A stretch of 64,000 nt of DNA from Caballeronia sp. dw_276 (GTDB taxonomy: Bacteria; Pseudomonadota; Gammaproteobacteria; Burkholderiales; Burkholderiaceae): NCBI RefSeq assembly GCF_018449635.1, contig NZ_JAAVUV010000015.1, forward strand, positions 1-64,000, read 5' to 3'. The translations under genes and the position numbers were made by a program. The notes below the pieces were generated by a model. That model ran no database searches and had not been told where the DNA came from. It saw only the letters and a program-made list of their open reading frames with translations. Positions within the stretch are counted from its first letter, which is position 1, and every line of letters starts with the position of its first letter. Positions 36,960-44,890 of this stretch are shown here, piece after piece.

Positions 36960-38201
36960 TCACTCGACGAATGAGCCGATGGTGAAATAGGGCGTTGTCG
37001 GATCGCTTTGATCGAGATAACCGAACACGCCGCCGGAGAAGATGAACTTGCCGGTTGGCGCCGCGCCGGTCGATGCGTTGACGACCGTGGACGTCACGAG
37101 ACCCTGAATGGTCTGCGTGTAGTCGAGGTTCAACGCACGCGACAACGCAACTTGTGACGGCTGGAATGGATCGATGAGCGTGGCCTGCGCGCCGGCGAGC
37201 GCCGTTGTGCGGTAGTTGAACTGGTTGTCCACGCCAACGTATTCGCCATTCACCGATCCCGACGCAACATTGGTTTGTGGCGAAAGCATCGAGATGCCGG
37301 ATTCGTCGTCGGCGAAAGGCGGAATGCCGGTCGTGATCGTGGCGTTCGCCGTCCCCGTGCGAACCAGGATGGGCACGTTCGCGCCGCGCAATTTGCCGAC
37401 GATCATGTAGCCCTTGCCGAGCGGACCGGCGGCGAGCGTCGGCTTGCCTTGTCCGAGGAAGTTGCTGGTGACGAACGCGCCGCTGCCATCGGGCGATGGC
37501 GTGAAGTTCGATCCCGCCTGCTGGCACTTGCCGGCGTTCACGCCCGTGTTGTCACATTCTTGCCAGGTGCCGTCGGCGTTGATGGTGATCTTCGAATCGA
37601 CGGCAATACGCGCGTAACTCTGCGATGGAATCTCGTGATATCCAAGCTGGTTATACGATCCGGCGACATTGGCGAGATTCGTTTCCAGCGTCGAGAAACC
37701 AATGAACGGGTAATACGGGAACGTGCGATCCGGCACGACGCCTTGCCCCAAAATGCCGTTGAACTGCAGGCGCTTGCCCGGAATCGTGCCGCCCGCCACG
37801 CCCTCGCCCACGAAAATGCGCGCGGGGCGCGTCGGGTCGAGCGTCGCGCCATTCAACTGATACGCGCATTGATTGAGCTTTTGCGTGGGCAGGCCGGTTT
37901 CCATCGTGAGCGTGCCGCTTTGCGTGGTGCCGGCGCGCGTGGGGGAGACGGTGCCGGTCGCGGCGGGTATCGGCGATTCAATGTACGTCACTTGCCATGT
38001 GAGCTTGGTGGTATCGAGTTGCAGCTTGACGAGTTCGCCGTCGCCACCGCCGCCCGTGAAGTTCGTCGTGTAATCAAGCGATGCCGGGCACAAACGGACG
38101 ACCGGCGCCTGTGGCGCGTCGCTGCCGCCGCCGCACGCGCTCATCAGGAACGGCGTACCGCCCGCAATCAGCACAACTCCGCCCAAAGTTCTCCATTTCA
38201 T
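36960..38201 (-). CDS. DUF2957-family lipoprotein
   Basis: The 413-residue protein begins MKWRTLGGVVLIAGGTPFLM and then SACGGGS, a lipobox with Cys as the mature N-terminus, so it is a membrane-anchored lipoprotein. The body (LCPASLDYTTNFTGGGGDGE, LVKLQLDTTKLTWQVTYIES, FADDESGISML, GYLDQSDPTTPYF) matches the DUF2957 pattern known mainly from Burkholderia; function unknown. The ATG at 38201 has GGAG eight bases upstream. Its downstream neighbour is an OmpW protein and its upstream neighbour a paralogue in tandem. Confidence 0.82.
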   Translation of the reverse strand: MKWRTLGGVVLIAGGTPFLMSACGGGSDAPQAPVVRLCPASLDYTTNFTGGGGDGELVKLQLDTTKLTWQVTYIESPIPAATGTVSPTRAGTTQSGTLTMETGLPTQKLNQCAYQLNGATLDPTRPARIFVGEGVAGGTIPGKRLQFNGILGQGVVPDRTFPYYPFIGFSTLETNLANVAGSYNQLGYHEIPSQSYARIAVDSKITINADGTWQECDNTGVNAGKCQQAGSNFTPSPDGSGAFVTSNFLGQGKPTLAAGPLGKGYMIVGKLRGANVPILVRTGTANATITTGIPPFADDESGISMLSPQTNVASGSVNGEYVGVDNQFNYRTTALAGAQATLIDPFQPSQVALSRALNLDYTQTIQGLVTSTVVNASTGAAPTGKFIFSGGVFGYLDQSDPTTPYFTIGSFVE

Positions 38202-38268
38202 GCTGCTGTCTCCATCCACATGTGTTCGTTCGTTGGCGGCCGGCGCATGCCAGCCGCCGTGTTTTCAC

Positions 38269-39720
38269 TTATTTGCTCAGCAACGCGCCAATGCCGAAGT
38301 ACGGGCTCGCGGGGGTATCGGCGTTGACGGACGTCGATGTCGGCCCGCCATTCACCGTGCTTCCCGCTATGAAGACGCCATACAAGCCGCCCGCTGATAT
38401 CAGCGCGCCCTTGCCGCCGTTCTGGTCCTGCACGCCGATCAAGCCGGGCAATTGCTGCGCGTAGCTCATGCCGAAACCGGTCTCGGTGCTTTGCGTCGAT
38501 GGATTGATGAACGAGCCGACCGGCCCTTGCAACAGCGCCGCCGTGTACTTGAAGTTCGAATCCGCGCCGACGTAACCGCCATCGAACGCACCCGATTTCA
38601 GCGCCGTGTTCGGCGCGAGCATGGCGATGCCGGATTCATCGTCGACTTGCGCGGCGTTCGTGTTCAGCGGCGTGAGCGGCGACGGCACGAAGACCTGACC
38701 CGTGCGCACGACGATCGGGACAATCACGCCGTTGATCTTGCCGATCACCATGTTCGCGTTCGCCACGGCCGGGAACGTGAGCGCGCCGACCAGCGGCAAC
38801 GTGGGCGTCGCGCGCTTGCCCTGAACTTGCGGCGCTACGGCGCTGGTGAAGTACGAACCGCCTGCATTCGCCGTCCACGCGCCGCCGGTGGTCTGGCAGG
38901 ACGTATTCGAAGCCGGCACGGGCACGGTGCAATTGCCGGCGGTATCGAAGGATTCCTGCGCCTGGGTGGTCGTGGTCGCGTAGTTATTCGATGGAACCAG
39001 GTGGTAAAGCAACGCGTTATACGTGCCCTTGAGGTCCCCGACATTCGTGCTCACCGACGCAAACCCGATGAACGGATAGAAGTCGAAATGCCGGTTCGGC
39101 ACGGGGAACAATTGCGGGAAACCGGGGATGGCGTGGACGCCATCGGCGGTGAGCGTCGCGCCGTTGTACTGCACGGTCGCGCCCGGAATGCCGCCTCCGG
39201 CGACGCCCTGACCAATGAAGATGGTCGGCGGATTCGCCTGGTTGAACGCGGCGGCCGTCGTGTAAGTCGATCCATCCGATGCCTTGCCGCCGCCCGGCGT
39301 CAACACGAACGCGCAGCGCGTCTGCTCGGCGGTCGGCAACGTTCCTGCGGGCGGGTGAACCACCGCGCCCGCGATGGTCGTGCCCTTGCGCGTGGGATTG
39401 ACCGTGCCGGTGACGAGCGGTATTGGCGATTCGAGCCATTTGAGCGTGTATTTCATGTTCACGGCATCGATGTTCAGGCTCACAATCTCGCCGCTGCCCG
39501 CGCCGCCCAGATACGTGTTCGCGACAATATCCGCGTTGGCCGGACACAAGGGCGCGGCCCCCGCGCCGACGCCCGGAGCGCCCTGCGTGCCACAACTCGC
39601 GCCGGAACATTGCGGCGTGTTGATCGGACCCGGATCGTCGGCCTTGCCTCCGCCGCACGCGATGAACAACGGCGCGGCCGCAAGTGCGAGCGCGAGTCCT
39701 TTCGAAATGGCATACGGCAT
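38269..39720 (-). CDS. DUF2957-family lipoprotein, paralogue
   Basis: The 483-residue protein starts MPYAISKGLALALAAAPLFI followed by ACGGGK, a lipobox. It shares landmarks with the downstream gene: LNIDAVNMKYTLKWLESPIP, IFIGQGVAGGGIPG, FYPFIGF, DDESGIAMLAP and a C-terminal PYFGIGALL. It is longer, with extra Gly/Pro-rich segments near the N-terminus. The start at 39720 has GGGAGACAGCGGT before it, much like the leader of its paralogue. The pair probably arose by duplication. Likely role is at the cell envelope; nothing more specific can be said. Confidence 0.82.
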   Translation of the reverse strand: MPYAISKGLALALAAAPLFIACGGGKADDPGPINTPQCSGASCGTQGAPGVGAGAAPLCPANADIVANTYLGGAGSGEIVSLNIDAVNMKYTLKWLESPIPLVTGTVNPTRKGTTIAGAVVHPPAGTLPTAEQTRCAFVLTPGGGKASDGSTYTTAAAFNQANPPTIFIGQGVAGGGIPGATVQYNGATLTADGVHAIPGFPQLFPVPNRHFDFYPFIGFASVSTNVGDLKGTYNALLYHLVPSNNYATTTTQAQESFDTAGNCTVPVPASNTSCQTTGGAWTANAGGSYFTSAVAPQVQGKRATPTLPLVGALTFPAVANANMVIGKINGVIVPIVVRTGQVFVPSPLTPLNTNAAQVDDESGIAMLAPNTALKSGAFDGGYVGADSNFKYTAALLQGPVGSFINPSTQSTETGFGMSYAQQLPGLIGVQDQNGGKGALISAGGLYGVFIAGSTVNGGPTSTSVNADTPASPYFGIGALLSK

Positions 39721-40024
39721 ACCGCTGTCTCCCTCATGTAGTTTTGCGCAGTAATTTCGCGTTCGCTCTTCGTTTGGCAATGGGCTAAAAAGCATCCGCA
39801 GCGCCGATTCAAACAGCCGCTTTTCCGGAGCGCCTTGACTGGCAAGCCATGCGCGATGTTTTGAAACAAAAATTCGCCAATATCATCGACCAGAGAATTT
39901 TTGTTTAGCCAAAAATCAAAACGAAGAAGGTTTGATCGCGAAAACGCGTAATCATTGACGAACGAACGTTCGTAAATAAATTGGGAGATTCCCTATGGAG
40001 ATATCGTGGGGATCGCACGGACGT
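39721..40024. other. Intergenic region upstream of the DUF2957 pair
   Basis: About 300 bp between the second DUF2957 gene and the argC terminator. It should contain the promoter for the leftward lipoprotein genes. It also has the 12-bp palindrome at 39962-39973. A rightward ATG at 39995 with a GGGAG ahead of it opens a frame that runs antisense through the argC terminator and is not believed to be a gene. Confidence 0.45.
39962..39973. promoter_or_regulatory. Perfect 12-bp palindrome ACGAACGTTCGT
   Basis: ACGAACGTTCGT is its own reverse complement. It is preceded by TTGACG on the plus strand and lies 240 bp upstream of the second DUF2957 start. Its size and GAACG/CGTTC symmetry resemble sites of TetR-family dimers. 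Which gene it controls is unclear. Confidence 0.4.
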
Positions 40025-40062
40025 AAAAAAGCCGGTTTCGCCAGAAGGCGGAAACCGGCTTT
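40025..40062 (-). terminator. Terminator of argC
   Basis: In the leftward direction AAAGCCGGTTT pairs with its complement, with a further CGCC/GGCG inner stem and an AGAA loop, and then runs into seven T residues. It lies 36 bp past the argC stop. Confidence 0.92.
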
Positions 40063-40098
40063 CAGAGATGAACGCGCGCGGCGTTCACCCGTAATCAA

Positions 40099-41052
40099 TC
40101 ACGCGATAAGACCCGCGTCCTCATCAGCGCCGATCGCGAGATTCATGCACTGGATCGCCGCGCCCGATGCGCCCTTGCCCAGGTTATCCAGGCGCGCAAC
40201 CGTGACGAAACGCTCGTCGTTGCCAAAGACAAACAGGTCGACACGGTTCGTATCGTTGTTGGCCTGGACATCGAAGAAACCGTCGTCGAGATTGCTGTCC
40301 GCGTTGAAGGGCAACACGCGCACGAACGGCTCGTTGGCGTAGTACTCGGCAAAAAGCGATTGAACGTCCTGCGGCTTCGCCGTACGCGTCAGTTGCTCCG
40401 GCGAGAAATATGTCGTGACGGCCAGGCCCTTCAGGAAGTTACCCACGATAGGCGTGAAAACCGGCGCGCGCTTCAACCCCGATCGCACGGCCATTTCCGG
40501 CAAATGCTTGTGCGTGAGGCCCAGCGCGTAAGGACGCGGGCTCATCAGCTTCGGATTTCCGCCTACCTCGAAATCGGCAATCATCTTCTTGCCGCCGCCG
40601 CTGTAACCCGTGATGGAATAAGCGTGCGCGGCGAAATCGGCGGAAACGAGGCCGCTTGAAACCAGCGGTTTCATGGCCAGAAGGAAAGCCGATGCATGGC
40701 ATCCCGGCACGGCAATGCGCTTCGCCGTGCGCAGGCGTTCACGTTGCGCGGGCATCAGTTCCGGCAAGCCGTACGCCCAGTCGTCTTGCGTGCGGAAAGC
40801 CGTGCTGGCATCGATCATTACCGTGCGATGGTTATCCGCATCCACAAGCGAAACCGATTCGCGCGACGCCACGTCCGGCAAGCACAGGAACGTCACGTCC
40901 GACGCGTTGATCAGCCGGCGGCGCTCTTCCACGTCCTTGCGGCGGGCGTCATCGATACGCAGGATCTCGACGTCACGGCGCGCCGACAGATATTCAAAAA
41001 TCTTCAGGCCGGTGGTGCCTTCCTGTCCGTCGACAAATACTTTCGTGGTCAT
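40099..41052 (-). CDS. argC: N-acetyl-gamma-glutamyl-phosphate reductase (type 2)
   Basis: The 317-residue enzyme reduces N-acetylglutamyl phosphate with NADPH in arginine synthesis. It begins MTTKVFVDGQEGTTGLKIFE, the nucleotide-binding loop of the shorter, type 2 ArgC. The catalytic Cys is in AVPGCHASAFLLAM, and SITGYSGGGKKMI is also diagnostic. Length is normal for type 2 (the long type is ~345). It is monocistronic with its own terminator. Confidence 0.95.
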   Translation of the reverse strand: MTTKVFVDGQEGTTGLKIFEYLSARRDVEILRIDDARRKDVEERRRLINASDVTFLCLPDVASRESVSLVDADNHRTVMIDASTAFRTQDDWAYGLPELMPAQRERLRTAKRIAVPGCHASAFLLAMKPLVSSGLVSADFAAHAYSITGYSGGGKKMIADFEVGGNPKLMSPRPYALGLTHKHLPEMAVRSGLKRAPVFTPIVGNFLKGLAVTTYFSPEQLTRTAKPQDVQSLFAEYYANEPFVRVLPFNADSNLDDGFFDVQANNDTNRVDLFVFGNDERFVTVARLDNLGKGASGAAIQCMNLAIGADEDAGLIA

Positions 41053-41183
41053 CTTGATCTCGCTGGTTCGGTCGCGCGGCGGGCGTTGAATTCGTCCCGG
41101 CCGATGCGCGATAAAAACGCCATTTTAATGCGCTTGCGCGTCAGCGCGATGGCATTGCGGCATGTCCGCCCAAAAACGCAGGC

Positions 41184-41213
41184 AAAAAAAAGCCCGCGCA
41201 TGATTGGCGGGCT
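41184..41213 (-). terminator. Terminator of the receiver-protein operon
   Basis: Leftward, AGCCCGC and GCGGGCT form a 7-bp stem with a 9-base loop followed by eight T residues, about 100 bp past the stop at 41317. Confidence 0.88.
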
Positions 41214-41316
41214 GAATCCATATCAGTGGAGACATGGAGGAGACAAGTTCACTGTACCCGAACCATTGGTGCAGCGCAACATCCTCCTCGCGATGTGTCT
41301 CTTCAATACAACAACG

Positions 41317-41682
41317 TCAAGGCTGCGTCATCGACAAGATAAAACCCAACTGATCGATTGAAACCGGTTTGACCAGATGGATATCGAAACCGGCTTCCTG
41401 GGTCATTTCGTGATGCTGCGGCTGGCCCCAACCGGTTAGCGCGACCAGCAGCATGGATGGGCCTTCGGGCAAAGCGCGCAAAGCCCGGGCGGCGGAAAGG
41501 CCGTCCATCGGCGACATGCCGAGATCGAGGATCACCACTTCCGGACCGAATTGCCGCGCAACAACCAGCGCCTGCTTGCCGGAACCCGCCTGCGCGACCT
41601 GATGGCCCAGGGCAGTCAGCAAATTGGCGAGACAACTAAGGGCGTCATCGTCGTCATCGGCTATGAGAACACGCTTGGTCAT
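41317..41682 (-). CDS. Single-domain response regulator (CheY-like receiver)
   Basis: The 121-residue protein consists only of a receiver domain: acidic pocket VLIADDDDDAL, phosphoacceptor Asp in VVILDLGMSPMDG, Thr in LLVALTGWG and Lys in HLVKPVS. With no output domain it must act through protein partners. The ATG at 41682 has AGGGG before it, and longer frames upstream are antisense-like noise. It lies 19 bp after the gene for a small secreted protein, forming a two-gene operon. It resembles the lone receiver at 50807-51214 (same HLVKPVS end and DxG-MNG/MDG layout). Confidence 0.9.
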   Translation of the reverse strand: MTKRVLIADDDDDALSCLANLLTALGHQVAQAGSGKQALVVARQFGPEVVILDLGMSPMDGLSAARALRALPEGPSMLLVALTGWGQPQHHEMTQEAGFDIHLVKPVSIDQLGFILSMTQP

Positions 41683-41701
41683 GACAGTCCCCTGTTTGCC
41701 C

Positions 41702-42154
41702 TTATTTGCCCGATACCGCGAGCGACAACTTGCCGGCGCCGGCCGTCGTTGCCGTGATTTGCGTGCGTTGTCCGCGCTCGCCGATGTAGAAATGCTGGCG
41801 CGCCGCTGAATTCTGGTCGTGCGTGGCTTCCGGCAGGCATGACGCAATGTCCGCCGCGACTGCTTGCAGCGCGTCCTTCGTCGAGCCGGAATCCGTCGCC
41901 TTCGTCCATGTACACGTGAGCGTGCTGCCTTTCGCCGCGCATTGCGCATCCTGGCCGTAAGGCTGGGCGACTGTCGTGGCGTCGCCGGGTTGCACGGAAG
42001 AAAAACCGCCCGGGGCGGCCGCCACAATGCGCTTGAGCGCGCTGCAGGGCGCGGGGGTATCGTCGGCGAGGGCGAGTGTGGGCAAGTTCAGGCAAAGCAC
42101 GCCAATGCCCGCCGATGCCACCATGAACATGAGACCCCGAAGAGTGCTTTTCAT
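41702..42154 (-). CDS. Small secreted protein upstream of a receiver gene
   Basis: The 150-residue precursor has a signal peptide (MKSTLRGLMFMVASAGIGVL, cleaved near TLALA-DD). The mature part has three Cys (PCSALKR, QCAAKGS/LTCTW, SCLPEATH; the count rises to four if all are included) that may form disulfides, and no family is recognised. Its start at 42154 is preferred over upstream in-frame Met codons because the signal peptide begins there. It is the first gene of an operon with the single-domain receiver. Why an exported protein and a receiver are paired is unclear. Confidence 0.75.
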   Translation of the reverse strand: MKSTLRGLMFMVASAGIGVLCLNLPTLALADDTPAPCSALKRIVAAAPGGFSSVQPGDATTVAQPYGQDAQCAAKGSTLTCTWTKATDSGSTKDALQAVAADIASCLPEATHDQNSAARQHFYIGERGQRTQITATTAGAGKLSLAVSGK

Positions 42155-42378
42155 ATGGTCGCTGTCCTGTCTCCGCATCATCTTTTTATGAGCTCGCAAG
42201 AGCTTGTCGCAGCCTGCGCGCGGCGTATCCGTGTGTCTGTGCGCCACCGAATGCTGCGCGTTTCCATTACCTGATGGAACGTGAGCCAAACGGCGCGCCA
42301 AGTATACGGAACGTTGCCGCGCATTGCCGTTATTTATTATCGATACGACGCCTTCTCTCCTCTGCTGAAGAGCAAGAA

Positions 42379-43257
42379 TCAAACCTTCCTGCCAGCCCGA
42401 CGTGCCGCGACTTTGCCAAGCACAGCGAAGTCCTTGTCGCCGTCGCCTTGCGCGAGCGCTTCGATCAGGTTGTCACGCACGAGGCTTCCGACAGGCAGCG
42501 CCACGTTCACCGCGTCGCCAGCTGCAAGCGCGAGACGCACATCTTTCAAACCAAGCCGCGCCTTGAACAACGCGGGTTCATAGCGGTTATCGGCGATCAT
42601 GCGGCCGTAGCCCTGGTACACCGGCCCCGGGAACAGCGTGTTGCTGATGACATCGAGAAAAGCGTGCGGGTCGATGCCATGTCCCGTCATCAGCGACGCC
42701 GCTTCGGATGTAGTTTCTATCGCCGATGCCAGCATGAAGTTCGCCGCCAGCTTGAACACGTTCGCGTGCTGCGGCGTCGCGCCGACGCGCCAGGTCTTTT
42801 GTCCGATGACATCGAATACCGGCTGCAAACGGTCGATCGCGTCTTCGGCGCCGGCCGCGATGATATTCAGCTTTCCGGCCGCCGCCACGTCCGGGCGTCC
42901 GAGCACAGGCGCCGCGACATACGCCACGCCGAGATGCGCGTGCAGGGCCGCGAGTTCCTCGCTAAGCGCGACCGAGATCGTCGCCATGTTCGCGTGGACG
43001 ATGCCCTTCGGCGCGCGCTCGAGCACGCCGCTGTCGATCAGCACCGCGCGCAACGCGGCGTCGTCGGCGAGCATGGAGAACACGGCGTCGCCCGCAAACG
43101 CTTCTTCCGCCGACGCCACCACCGTCGCGCCTGCTTCGGCGAGCGGTTTGGTTGCCTCGGGCGAACGGTTCCAGACGCGTACCGTGTGGCCTCCCTTCAG
43201 CGCGTTCAACGCCATCGCGCTGCCCATTCCGCCAATTCCAATAAAGCCGATGTCCAT
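42379..43257 (-). CDS. 3-hydroxyisobutyrate dehydrogenase-family NAD(P)-dependent oxidoreductase
   Basis: The 292-residue enzyme opens MDIGFIGIGGMGSAMALNAL, the Rossmann NAD(P) loop with the family's GxGxMG, and WNRSPE after strand 2. The substrate motif (normally D-x-P-V-S-G-G) reads APVLGRPDVAAAGKLNIIAA, and the catalytic Lys lies in FKLAANFMLAS (normally K-x-x-x-N). The APVLGRP variant suggests a subgroup acting on a 3-hydroxy acid or on glyoxylate/succinic semialdehyde-like substrates. The ATG at 43257 follows AAAGGAG. It is divergent from the Mut7-C gene with 62 bp between. Confidence 0.9.
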   Translation of the reverse strand: MDIGFIGIGGMGSAMALNALKGGHTVRVWNRSPEATKPLAEAGATVVASAEEAFAGDAVFSMLADDAALRAVLIDSGVLERAPKGIVHANMATISVALSEELAALHAHLGVAYVAAPVLGRPDVAAAGKLNIIAAGAEDAIDRLQPVFDVIGQKTWRVGATPQHANVFKLAANFMLASAIETTSEAASLMTGHGIDPHAFLDVISNTLFPGPVYQGYGRMIADNRYEPALFKARLGLKDVRLALAAGDAVNVALPVGSLVRDNLIEALAQGDGDKDFAVLGKVAARRAGRKV

Positions 43258-43319
43258 GTCCTGCTCCTTTATGTTGTGCGCCAAAGCAAACGCGTCGAAC
43301 CGATGCGATACTCGAAACC

Positions 43320-44099
43320 ATGACAAGCGCCACGTTCCGTTTTCATCGGGAGTTGAATGAGTTCCTGGCGCGAGCGCAGCGCGACCAGGCGTTTGCGTGC
43401 GGGTGTCCGGCGGCGTCGACCACCAAGCACATGATCGAAGCACTCGGCGTGCCGCACACTGAAGTCGGCCTGATTCTACGGAATGGCGTGCCGGTGCGCT
43501 TCGACGAGGCTATCGTGGAAGGCGATTTCATCGATGTCCATCCGGCCGGCGCCGTGTCCCGTTCGCTCGATACCGCGCACCTTCTGCGCGCGCCGTTGCG
43601 GCTGGAGACGCTGCGTTTTATCGCCGATGCCCATCTCGGCGCGCTCGCCCAGCGGCTTCGCCTCGCGGGTTTCGACACACGCTATGACAACCATTTCCCC
43701 GACGATGAAATCGAGCAACTCGCGCTCGATGAACACCGTGTCGTGCTCACGCGCGATCGCGAATTGCTCAAGCGCCGCACGCTCGTCCACGGCTGTTATG
43801 TGCGCGCGCTTCAGCCCGATGCGCAATGGCGCGAAGTCGCCGCGCGGCTGGGTCTTGCGCAATATGTGCGCCCTTTCCGGCTTTGCCTGATGTGCAACGC
43901 GCCGCTGCGCCGCGCCAGCGCCATTGAAGTCAGCGATCGCGTGCCCGATGGCGTGCTCGAGCGCCACACGCGCTTTGTCACCTGCGATGTCTGCAGGCGC
44001 GTGTTCTGGGAAGGCTCGCACTGGAAGCGCATGCGGGCGCGTATCGAAGATCTGATGGATGAGGAAAGCGGCGCGCCGCCCGTTCCGGCTTCCGGCTGA
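43320..44099 (+). CDS. Mut7-C RNase-domain protein with N-terminal ubiquitin-like domain
   Basis: The 259-residue protein combines an N-terminal ubiquitin/MoaD-like domain (FRFHRELNEFL, GLILRNGVPVRFDEAIVEGD) with a C-terminal Mut7-C domain: LETLRFIADAHLGALAQRLR, the acidic VVLTRDRELLKRR and a zinc-ribbon CLMCN...CDVCRRVFWEGSH. Mut7-C is a PIN-like fold predicted to be an RNase. The two domains occur together in a conserved bacterial family. The true substrate is unknown, and nuclease activity is inferred from fold alone. Start at ATG 43320. Confidence 0.85.
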   Translation: MTSATFRFHRELNEFLARAQRDQAFACGCPAASTTKHMIEALGVPHTEVGLILRNGVPVRFDEAIVEGDFIDVHPAGAVSRSLDTAHLLRAPLRLETLRFIADAHLGALAQRLRLAGFDTRYDNHFPDDEIEQLALDEHRVVLTRDRELLKRRTLVHGCYVRALQPDAQWREVAARLGLAQYVRPFRLCLMCNAPLRRASAIEVSDRVPDGVLERHTRFVTCDVCRRVFWEGSHWKRMRARIEDLMDEESGAPPVPASG

Positions 44100-44189
44100 A
44101 GGGACAACTGAGGGGAAACCGGGCAAACCCGTGACCTGCGTACAATACGCGCCTCGGCCTTTGTGTCTCCATTGCTTCAGGAAAACCGC

Positions 44190-44474
44190 GTGAAAAAATT
44201 CGACCTCGAAAAAAACAAGGCGCTCAAGCTCGCCAACGAACTGAAGCAAGGCAACGCGGCGCGCTTCGGCGCGAACCCGGCCGAGCCGAAACTCGACAAG
44301 CGCGAACAGCGTCGTCTGGATCAAGAAAAGGGGCTTGTACCGTTTGCTTGCAAGCTGGACAGCCATCTCGTGAAACAGCTTCAGGAACACGCGACCAAGC
44401 ATGAAGGCGGCATGAGCGAAGCGCTCGCCGATCTGCTGGTGAAGGCCGGGCTCGAGCGCAAGACGACAAGCTAA
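44190..44474 (+). CDS. Conserved hypothetical small basic protein, 94 residues
   Basis: The frame starts at GTG 44190 (MKKFDLEKNKALKLANELKQ), eight bases after AGGA. An earlier GTG at 44163 lacks a Shine-Dalgarno. The N-terminal half is charged and probably disordered. The C-terminal half (KLDSHLVKQLQEHATKHEGG, then MSEALADLLVKAGL) resembles a ribbon-helix-helix or similar small helical unit, so DNA or RNA binding is possible. It lies 90 bp after the Mut7-C gene on the same strand and may share its transcript. Confidence 0.72.
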   Translation: MKKFDLEKNKALKLANELKQGNAARFGANPAEPKLDKREQRRLDQEKGLVPFACKLDSHLVKQLQEHATKHEGGMSEALADLLVKAGLERKTTS

Positions 44475-44494
44475 GCCCATCTTGTCTGCAGAAT

Positions 44495-44530
44495 AAAAGC
44501 CGTTCCCGATGCATCGAGGAACGGCTTTTT
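44495..44530. terminator. Bidirectional terminator
   Basis: AAAAGCCGTTCC and GGAACGGCTTTT pair perfectly, with an inner CGAT/ATCG stem. A/T runs flank both ends. It lies between the convergent small basic protein gene and the cupin gene. Confidence 0.9.
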
Positions 44531-44539
44531 ATTGAGCGT

Positions 44540-44890
44540 TCACACGCTTCCTTCTTTTTCGATCACCAGAATTCGCGCGACGCCCACGGGCTCCGCAACA
44601 TGTTCATCGCCGGATTGCGCATGGAAGATGTCGCCGGCTTCGAGCATGAAAACTTCTTCCACGCCCTCGCGCCGCACGCGCATTCGCACTTGTCCCTGCA
44701 TCACCGCGAATACTTCCTCGCCGTCGTTTATGTGCCATTTGTAAGGCGCATCGGTCCAGTGAAGGCGGCATGTCGTGCCGTTCAGGTTCGCAATGTCGAG
44801 CGCGCCCCACGCGCGCTCTGCCGTAAATTCGCCGCTTCTCACGACTTTCATGAACGTTCCATCAAGGTAGGACACGCGCTTCGTCGACAT
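44540..44890 (-). CDS. Cupin-domain protein
   Basis: The 116-residue single-domain cupin has the expected beta-barrel motifs: WHINDGEEVFAVMQGQVRMR (motif 1) and AGDIFHAQSGDEHVAEPVG (motif 2) with His residues for metal binding. Its substrate or role is unknown. Its start lies inside the 3' end of the MFS gene (29-bp overlap) and has no Shine-Dalgarno, so translation is probably coupled to the transporter. This suggests a joint role in uptake or handling of one metabolite. A later ATG at 44851 is an alternative start. Confidence 0.85.
   Translation of the reverse strand: MSTKRVSYLDGTFMKVVRSGEFTAERAWGALDIANLNGTTCRLHWTDAPYKWHINDGEEVFAVMQGQVRMRVRREGVEEVFMLEAGDIFHAQSGDEHVAEPVGVARILVIEKEGSV

Noticed and set aside
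39995..40342. Plus-strand frame of 115 codons with GGGAG ahead, after the ACGAACGTTCGT palindrome
   Set aside because: It runs through the argC terminator and antisense to argC, and the product is Arg/Ser-rich noise. The promoter-like setting is kept as a finding, the frame is not.
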